From Anthoceros angustus (Eukaryota > Streptophyta > Anthocerotopsida > Anthocerotales > Anthocerotaceae), in NCBI GenBank assembly GCA_010909165.1, contig VJWM01000044.1:1550001-1614000 (forward strand): DNA of 64,000 nucleotides, written 5' to 3'. Shown piece after piece: positions 56,592 through 64,000 of this stretch; within the stretch, counting starts at the first letter, position 1, and every line of letters begins with the position of its first letter. The translations under genes and the position numbers were made by a program. The notes under the pieces are model-generated. The model had not been told where the DNA came from, ran no database searches, and saw only the letters and a program-made list of their open reading frames with translations.

Positions 56592-56614
56592 TTCTTCTTC
56601 TTCTTCTTCTTCTT
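56592..56614. repeat. (TTC)n run at LINE 3' end
   Basis: Eight TTC units. They may be the LINE tail. I could not find a target duplication that fixes the insertion limits. Confidence 0.7.
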
Positions 56615-56616
56615 CA

Positions 56617-58339
56617 GAATGAACTATAGAGCATTTGTGATGTTGTGGCCGTGGTCATCGCGTAGTGAGTAGCATGGACACGTGGTTCCGTATTGCAAGC
56701 CGAGGGTGTGGAAAATCAGGCCCGACTGCCAGGGTTAGCCGTCGGCCTTTCCGAAACTTCACAAACGATGCGGGAAGATTTGCTTGCTTCCATCGGAGTC
56801 GCATGGGGGCAAGACTGATATCGTTGGAAAGAGTGTGAGAGATTGAGGCATCCATGAATTTCTCAGGGTTTGGAGGTAGCATCGACGTGAAGAAAAATGG
56901 AAGAGTCTCGAAGTAGATTTATGTGGGAAATAGCTCCGAAGACCCCAGTTCTGAGATTAAATACACCCCCGGTCATTCTGGGGTTAAAGAGCTCTAGGGG
57001 CCGCCGTGCGAAAGAGGTCACAGAAGCTCACGGATAGTGGCTAAGAGTCGTTTCCCATCAGCCCGGGCCTGGGCTCGGCTCATGCAAAAGAACAACTTAC
57101 TAACAAGCTTGCATTCTCAAAATATTCTATCAAAGAAAGCCGGGTTCCGGAGTAAGGATACTGGGTCTAAAATTAGTAGTATATATCCAATGTGCCGGGT
57201 CAGGCTGGGAGACCGGTTGCGGAGTAAGGGGTATCGGGTTTCAAATTAGAGGTAGGTACAATGTGCCGGGTCGGGATGGTAGACCGTGGACGGGCTATAG
57301 CCTGGATTCCCGTGACTGCCGGTGGATCCATTGCACTCAAGCTCAATATCTTCCCAGTCATTGACCGCTATTATTGATTCGTTTTCGGCGTCCTACTGGT
57401 CCGGCCCACCTGTTCGCGCCCCTTTACTTGTCTCTTCGTTTCAAGCACTTTCTTCTTTCTTCCTATTCTAGAAAGCAAAGGTCGGGTGCTCTAAACAAAA
57501 GTTAGCCACTATGGTATGAGGAGCCGAGATGCCTTACCGAAATGGGAAGGCAGGGGAGTAATGCACCCAGCGCTTGAACATCATCGATCTTATGCTTACT
57601 CCTACGGCTGTTTCAAGGTCGATATTGCTTTAACCCCACACAACGCGGACTTCGGTGGGGAACGCCACAAAGCTCTTCAGTGGATTCTTCAAAAATCCAA
57701 TACGGGGAACCGTTCCCCTCTTGGACACAATTCATGGGGATATATATTTTAAACTTGCGGTCACTGTGTCGGTAGCCTCATGGCATGGGATGAACAGCTT
57801 CGACCCATTCTGGGACCGTCAACACATTGCGCTCGTTTGTAATTTTAGACTTCCTCTGTTATCTCTATGTTCATTTGAACCGGGTTGTTTGCATTAGTTC
57901 ATGTGGGCGGCTGCTCCTGTCCAATAGCCGCCGTAGCTACTGACTCCTCCATCCTCCGTTCAGCCCTCGCCTAACCTGAACGACTAACACATGAGGACTG
58001 AGGCTATGGTAACATCCACAAAGTGCTTGGAAGAACAAACAGGCTCAGAAGATGCACGTATGGAAACACAATTCAAAGAATGAACCCCCGAACCTTCGGC
58101 ACATGAGAGAAAGCCGGTTGGCATCGGCCCGCCGAGAGCGGCAGCTCCGACTCTCTGCACGCATTCTTGCCTGAGGCCAAGAGCTGGGAAACTTAGATCC
58201 TCCATAGAAACCCTTGGGCTCGGAGACGCTTCACAAGAAAACTTGAAGGATCATGCTCTGGGCGTTGGGTTTCAGACGGAACGCTGCTGGCTCCAGGTAG
58301 GTTTCACATGCCACCACATCAATCTACTCCAGCTTGTGC
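56617..58339. other. Intergenic, no gene seen
   Basis: Short frames on both strands only. The region is the 3' flank of the next minus-strand gene. Confidence 0.5.
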
Positions 58340-59249
58340 TCAGGATCTGGGGCTGCCATCCGTGGCATTAAGATCCAGGTCTGCATCCCCCCAGTCATCC
58401 TGCATACTCATGGTAGTTCCACCATCCATGTCATACACATCATGTTCCTCATCTTCCTCATTCCACAAGTCCCCGGAAACATCACCATCCGACTGGCCTG
58501 AAGACCAGGTCTGGTCCTGAATCTGACTGTTGAGCATGGTGCCTGCCAGGTCCGCCACCGGGACCTGCATCCTCATATGCGAGTCTATCTCAGCTTGCAG
58601 TGCCGCAGCTCTGGCCTGGGCTTCTGCCTTCGCAGCTTCGGCTCGCGCCTGAGCTTCAGCACGGGCCTGAGCTTCTGCCCGGGCTTTCTCAGCTTGAGCG
58701 ATGGCCTCCTCCATCTTGGCCCTGGCTGCCTCAGTCTCCGCTCTCTCCTTCTGCTCAATCTGGTCCCGCAACTCGGCCAGCTTGGCTTTCTCGTCCAGCA
58801 GAAACCACTGCTCTATCATCAGCCGTTCCTCCCCCCGCATCTCCCCCTCGAACTGCCGCTTCAGGATGGCGTTGTAGTAGTTGATCTGCTTCTGCAAGGT
58901 CCCCATATAATCTACACTTTTCGCACTCATGCTCTCATTCCAAGCCTGCGAACGGGAGCGGGGGGACGAGGAGCCGTTGGAAGTCAGAATGTCGCCAAAT
59001 CTTTCATCCGCTTCCTCGATCTGGTACTCAGCCACCACATGGTAGGGCAGGAGCCTGCAGGGATCACAATTGAGAAGCTGGACGTGCAACCGCAGCAAGA
59101 CACTCGCCTACGCTTACAAAACAAAGTGCGCACCTCTCGCAGGCGTCTTCGAGGGAGGTGAAAGGCCGCCGCACATCTGGGTTGCACACGCGAAAGGCAT
59201 CTTGACGAGCCAACTCCACCTCCAGAGGTTGCACCAGTTTCCCGGCCAT
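58340..59249 (-). CDS. GLTSCR1-domain protein (BICRA/BRIP-like), two exons, 276 aa
   Basis: Exon 1 is 59134-59249 (ATG at 59249); exon 2 is 58340-59054. A 79-bp GT-AG intron (59055-59133) joins them in frame (831 nt). Across the junction the GLTSCR1 domain reads PDVRRPFTSLEDACER then LLPYHVVAEYQ, close to the conserved SLEDA...LLPYH core. The family includes animal BICRA and Arabidopsis BRIP proteins, subunits of SWI/SNF (BRM-type) chromatin remodellers. The middle holds an Ala/Glu/Arg coiled coil (about residues 130-175, with AEAQAR repeats). The C-terminus is acidic (EEDEEHDVYDMDG). Small for the family. Nuclear and part of BAF-like complexes by inference. Confidence 0.8.
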
Positions 59250-59740
59250 TCTTTCCTTTCGAAGGAGCTCAAAGCGATAACCCGGTCAAAAGAGCCCAAC
59301 GCAAATAGCTAAGCAGTAACCCTAAACGGCAGGAAATATACGTAAATGTAGTGTGTGGTTAGTGTGTACGTACAAATAGGTATAGCCAGTTCGTATTTTA
59401 CTACTTTCGGGTTCTTTCCTTGTCGAGTTTATAATGTCCATCAAGGCAAGGTTGTTCCCATCTACATTCATGCTTCCAAGCCCACCGAGCTAAGACCTCG
59501 TTTTTGTGAGATGACATACACAGCCTGCCCATGGCCTGTCTGCTTAGGGTCTGGACTCATTAGCCCATCCTAAGTACATAGTGCTCTACAGTCCTACCTT
59601 TTTTTTTTTCTCACAGTCCGTCACCCTACTTTGCCCAGCAAGCTTCCATGACATTTTTTACAAATTCGATTACAATATATATACGAGTGAGGTTATCTTA
59701 CAAGTGGAAAGGGTGTGGAACCTATGTACAAAGGGACGTC
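59250..59740. other. Intergenic
   Basis: Between two minus-strand genes. A run of ten T at about 59600-59610. No gene. Confidence 0.5.
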
Positions 59741-62703
59741 CTAGGGCTTTGCAGTTGGTGAGTCTGGTATTTGCAACTCCACATCATTGCCTGCTTCTGT
59801 TGGGGTGCTTATCCGGTATCTGCCGGATTGAGATCCTTGGTTGCTGCCATGGGTAGAGTCAGCTTTTTGGCTTTCTAGTCTTCCTTGAGCTCGTTTTCTC
59901 CAACCATGAAGAGCTCCTTTCACGTGTCCTCCCAGTTTGTACGAGGAACCCATCTGCAAACGAGTGCACACCGCATTATAGATCACAGTCGCCGGAAACA
60001 GGTAGGAGATTTCTGGGGATAAGGAGCAGATGTATACCTGGCTGACGAGAGCATAAAGTGGGAGAGTGCTGTAGCTGCAGACAATCTGAACGAAGATCCT
60101 GTTCACAAGGTAGTGTCGGTTTGATGAGCAAGCTGAAGCCAAAGGATTGAGTCCGAAACTTGAAGGATGGGAGGAATGGCAGGATGGGCTGACGAATCCA
60201 AGTCACTAACCCGAAAAGCAGGCGGGTGATGGTGTATGTCTTGTGATCTAGGAAACAGGAGGACAGGGAGAATTGCCACTGCAAGAGACAAGGAAACTTA
60301 AGGATTTAGCTGAGGGTATGGAGAAGTATAAGAGCCGAAACAATCTGTGTCCTGTTAACTTAGTGTATCTCCTGTACTTACCCAAAACCAGAAAAACGTT
60401 GCCAGCTCAAAAGCATTCTGAGACACAGGCGGGACGGGTGTGAGCGTTCTCCTCAAGCCGTATTTGGGAAGACAAGGGAGAGTTACGTTTTGTGGATGGT
60501 TGAGCACAGTACCTGGAACAGGATGAAGTGGATCAAGCCCAGAAGGAGCTCTGGACTTCCAAACCAGAAAAGCTCGTCTCGAGGTTTCAATCTGTGAGGA
60601 GCATAAGACGTCTGTCCGTGGGCATTCTCCAAGGCAAGAGTCGCAATGACGTGTTGAAGCTTGGCACCGATCGTTAGAAGCATCTGTAGAAGGAGGGCCT
60701 TGTCTTAGAACGACTGTCAACAATGGTGCCATGCCAAATAACTTGCTCCACTGAGCGGGAGTGATAGCTTACAACGGGGGGTATTAGAGCTATCCAGAAG
60801 TAGAAATCTGTGCCTGCATACATGAGAGGACGATAGTAAAGGATTAGTCTAGTAGCGACCTCCCAGTCCTAGACACCGCGATTAGCAAAACAGATGGAAT
60901 TGGTTGGTAGAGATTCAAGATGAAGTAACTTGCTCACCATGAATATTGAAGAGCATGAAGCAGACAACGAAGGCCCAAAGGTATGCACTGCAGCAATAGA
61001 CGCGAAAGCGTTAGGCCTGAGGCTCACGTTCCACCCGTCAAGACTTGTAAGCAGCTGGCAGGTGAAGGTAAAGACCTGATTCCGACAATTCCCTTGAACT
61101 CTTCCTCCATTGTCCGGACCATGTAGGTGTGAAAGTTGAACTTCTTATCGAGCCTGTGATTCTGTGCCATGAAACACCCACCCAACAACACAACATTTAG
61201 ACAGCCTAATCTCGAGCCTGTCTGCTCCCAAAATGCCAGCTGACAGCAGCGACAAGCCTTAGTCAACTTACAGTGATGAAACCCAGTCTCAGGGCTAGAT
61301 AATCGGCCCTTGTGACGGATGTGAAAAATTGTCTGAAGAAGCAAACCTGCGGGGGAACACAATCCAAGCAGTATGAGCTGCAAGCGTAATGTGCGTGGCA
61401 GGGTCATCAGTCTGCCAAATGTGCGCCGTGAGTCTTACAATCCAGATTAGGAAGCGGTTCTGGCTCCATGGCTTGGAGGCGTGGTATCGTACAAACGTTG
61501 ATTGCCGGTTCATTGTGAGCGCCTTCGTAACCTCTGCGTCATCACCACCACGGTGTTTTCAGAAGCAATAAAACCAACATATACAACACAGCGCGCATTC
61601 CGTTCACTCCAGAAAGGTTGGAGAAGGACGAGCTTGAGTCGTAAGTTTGAAGCGACGGCCTTACCGGCCATGCTGTCATGGTTGTCAGCACAAGTCTCTG
61701 CCTCCCATTTCTTCCACGTATGTATCTGCCAGAACATGATTCAATCCACTCTAAGCACGGAGGCATCTTGTCACACCTCTCAGAACGAATTAAAATCTGG
61801 GCCTGCGATGCCTGGATTAATTTGAAGTGACGGTAGGATGGCAAGCCCCGGTACCTTCAGCAGCGACAGGGCCATCGCCAGAGCCGAATAGACGACATGC
61901 ACAACTGCCATGACAAAGATGAAGATGTGCAGCTGGTGTATGCCCTCCACAGATATGGCCGGTTGATGCTGCACGGAACAAACCGAGTAATTCCACGATG
62001 AGAAATCCCAGCAACTCCAAACAGCAAGGCAGACACGACAGAGAAAATGGGAGCAGGCCGCGCACCCCGGCAGCGCAAGTGCCTTGGCATGATCCCGCGG
62101 CCTCGGCAGCACCGCCGCCACCGACTCCAGTCGCGAGCAGCCCTGTGGCAGCCGTTGCTGCCTCCTCCGACTCGCAGGAGGCTCCGCTTCCGGCATCGGA
62201 CTGGGCGCACGCAGTCCATTTCTTGACGACGTGAGTGGGCAGGCAGATTTTGACGATGTACTGTTGCGTCACTGTGACGAAGAGGGAGATGAATCCCAGG
62301 AGCATGAGCTCTGCACGGGAGCCGGTTCACCACACACTGTCAGGTAGGCTGTCAGCGAATCCACGCAACCCTTTCCCATTCCCTGCTCCAGAAGCTGAAG
62401 TTGTAGCGATCACCAACCTTCCTTCATCTTCTCCAGCGCCTGCAGCCATGCTTTTTGCTTGTTCTTCTTAAACCACTGCCCCACAAATCGCCCACAAAAT
62501 GTCACACTGCGTAGGTCAGGATCCAGAAGCATCGCAATTCGAACTCGGAAATGGAGCTGGGTTCGGGCCTCGGTAGCTACCAGACCCAGCCGATGAATTG
62601 CCCGCTCCACCGCAAACGATACCACCACGAACACCGTGCAGACGACAGCAATCACCCAGGTGGGAGTGAGAGCAAGCGACCTCCCCTCGGACCCTCCCGC
62701 CAT
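59741..62703 (-). CDS. MLO-family seven-transmembrane protein, 15 exons, 498 aa
   Basis: A complete MLO gene. Exons are 62581-62703, 62418-62475, 62066-62310, 61855-61968, 61665-61725, 61439-61533, 61272-61346, 61076-61161, 60938-60987, 60773-60813, 60513-60683, 60382-60417, 60211-60278, 60038-60098 and 59741-59953. All have GT-AG ends and sum to 1497 nt with no frame break. Hallmarks: [78 protein letters not shown] and LYALVSQ. The C-terminal calmodulin-binding helix is [24 protein letters not shown] proteins are plasma-membrane channels or regulators, linked to powdery mildew susceptibility and to tip growth or fertility. The cytosolic loop in exon 3 is Ala/Gly-rich. Confidence 0.95.
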
Positions 62704-64000
62704 AATTCTCAACGCTGCTCCTCCCTTCCAATCCCAATCCTAAGCTTTCTCACTCTCCACTGTGGTGGATTCCGAGATTTCCAGCTTCCCAGGGCCCGTC
62801 GGCGGCGGCCCCGTCAGACGCCAATGCGGCCTCGTCTCAAAAAATTCCCTCCAAGTCTGGCGCGGGCACAGCGTCTGCGGGCATCACCACACGGTGATTG
62901 GCATGCCGGCGGGAATGTTGCGCTCCCGGCAGCGAGCCAAGTCTGGAAGAATGCGCTTTGAGCGCTGGCGCGCAAGCTTGATTTGATGGGGGAGACCGAA
63001 TTTCACTGACGCCTGAAAGCTGGAGAGCGGCTGCATTTAATGAACTGGAGCTTGGCTGTTCAGATACATCCAACATTCGGCCCAGGTTGGTTACCTCTTT
63101 CCTCGACGCTTCTTCCCGGTGCAGCCTTTTTTTTAATGAGCAGGCAGTCGTCAGCGAATGAGCCCCAGGTTTCTGAGACGCGCCAGGACCCAGGACCAAG
63201 GACCCAGGTGTCGGACTGGGGTCGGGCTGGAAAGCGCCTTTTCTGTTTTCCTTCGTTGGGCGATTAGACCGTCACTCAAATTTGCGGACCAAGAGGACAG
63301 GCTGCCAGCGCAATCGCAAGCGCTTCGGGATTGGAGGGGAAGGAGTAGCAGAATGCCAAATGGCGGGCAGTCGGTGATGGACAAAATCCCTGCCCAGACA
63401 GAGATATACTGCTGGACTAGTAGTTAAGAATCGTGCTCCACTTTGGCCGGCACTATGGATATGAGGCAGCTGCGGCTAAGAGGCGCGCCGGCCAGCGGCG
63501 CAAAACAGCGCATCACAGCGTCACAGCCAGCCCGTCATCCGTGCCACTGAAAACCTAACTGGCGATGGCGACGAAGGTTAGTGGCTGCTCGGAAATACCC
63601 CTTTGGTTTCGTACGATAAAACATCCTTGGATTTGCCGAACTGTTTATTTTCCTAGTGGAGGGCTGTCATGGCAACGCGGTTGCGGCTTCATCCTGTCTG
63701 TAACGTCCGTGATCCCGTCCCGACTCCGAATCCGTGGTCCATCCAGCAGGAGCTTGAGCTAAAACACGGTTTCCTGCATGGATCATGTCTCCATCCTCCC
63801 AGTACTCACAGGCGGTGGAAAGTGGAGATGCCCACCAGTGACCACTGCCAAGCACCCTGCCTTTGCTCCAGGACTCGAAGGGACCGCATCGAAGCATGCC
63901 ATGCCTGCTGGCCCCTGATATTCTCTACGCGAGCATCGCGTGGGACTGGCGAGGTCATGAGGTCGCCTTAATCAACTCCAGGTCAAACGGAAATATCTCC
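62704..64000. other. Intergenic; no gene recognised to the window end
   Basis: 5' flank of the MLO gene. Short frames at 63669-63971 and 63565-63762 (+) have no family features. Confidence 0.5.

Larger units (their letters stand above)
52087..56616 (+). mobile_element. LINE with APE endonuclease, frameshifted
   Basis: ORF1 (52087-52635, 182 aa) has a long coiled coil at about residues 50-140 (heptads such as LHELKSEFRISKQHFEDK). A second small frame lies at 52679-52933. ORF2 begins near 53268 with ASWNCNG, then GGVACFF and LLVGDFNAW, the APE-type endonuclease. After frameshifts the RT appears at 54748-55350 with FVDFKWGFDSIS, GVWQGDP (55117-55134) and YADD (55243-55254). The 3' end is a TTC repeat (56592-56614), as in many LINEs that end in short repeats rather than poly-A. 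Frames break at least five times, so this copy is dead as read. The 5' limit is approximate. Confidence 0.85.

Noticed and set aside
1-64000. CRISPR array, operon or phage-type defence system
   Set aside because: Direct repeats found are tandem or dispersed without unique spacers. Genes carry introns and lack bacterial-type ribosome sites, so the window is eukaryotic.

Overview
The window is nuclear DNA of a land plant that makes swimming sperm, most likely a bryophyte or lycophyte. Three things point there. Genes are split by short GT-AG introns of about 50-120 bp. Plant-only families are present: MLO, DUF247, a plant-type NLR, a plastid SET-domain methyltransferase, and Copia elements primed by initiator-Met tRNA. 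There is also a clear ZMYND10 homologue, an axonemal dynein assembly factor that flowering plants are not expected to keep. No taxon can be named from this sequence alone.

Layout. 0-8 kb holds the 3' end of a fucosyltransferase-like gene (+), a single-exon membrane-anchored protein (+), ZMYND10 (-) and an FSP1/AIFM2-like oxidoreductase (-). 8.5-16.1 kb is a TPR-protein gene (-) interrupted by a 7.0 kb Copia element with 5-bp target duplication GTTGC. 16.1-21.4 kb is a decayed non-LTR retrotransposon with a C2H2 finger and a restriction-like endonuclease, preceded by 41-bp tandem repeats. 22.7-29.9 kb carries an unrecognised Asn/Lys-rich two-exon gene, a polytopic membrane protein and a five-exon NLR of 1000 residues (all -). 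30-33.5 kb is gene-poor and rich in simple repeats. A tRNA-Pro(AGG) lies at 33.6 kb and an MLO pseudogene (-) at 33.9-36.5 kb. 37.8-40.7 kb is an internally deleted Copia element with target duplication AAAGC. 43.3-51.2 kb holds a DUF247 protein, a plastid SET-domain methyltransferase, a CWF19L1/CCCH protein (all -) and tRNA-Arg(CCT). 52-56.6 kb is a second LINE with an APE-type endonuclease. 58.3-62.7 kb holds a GLTSCR1-like chromatin-complex gene and an intact 15-exon MLO gene (both -).

The genes do not form an operon-like system; this is an ordinary gene-and-transposon mosaic. The points most worth attention are the ZMYND10 gene, the intact/broken MLO pair, and the Copia sitting inside the TPR gene. 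Also notable are two unrelated retroelements that each carry an internal tandem duplication bounded by an 8-bp direct repeat, with copies that differ mostly by small insertions and deletions. That last pattern may be biological or a consensus-sequence artefact, and it bears on how far frameshifts in this window should be trusted.
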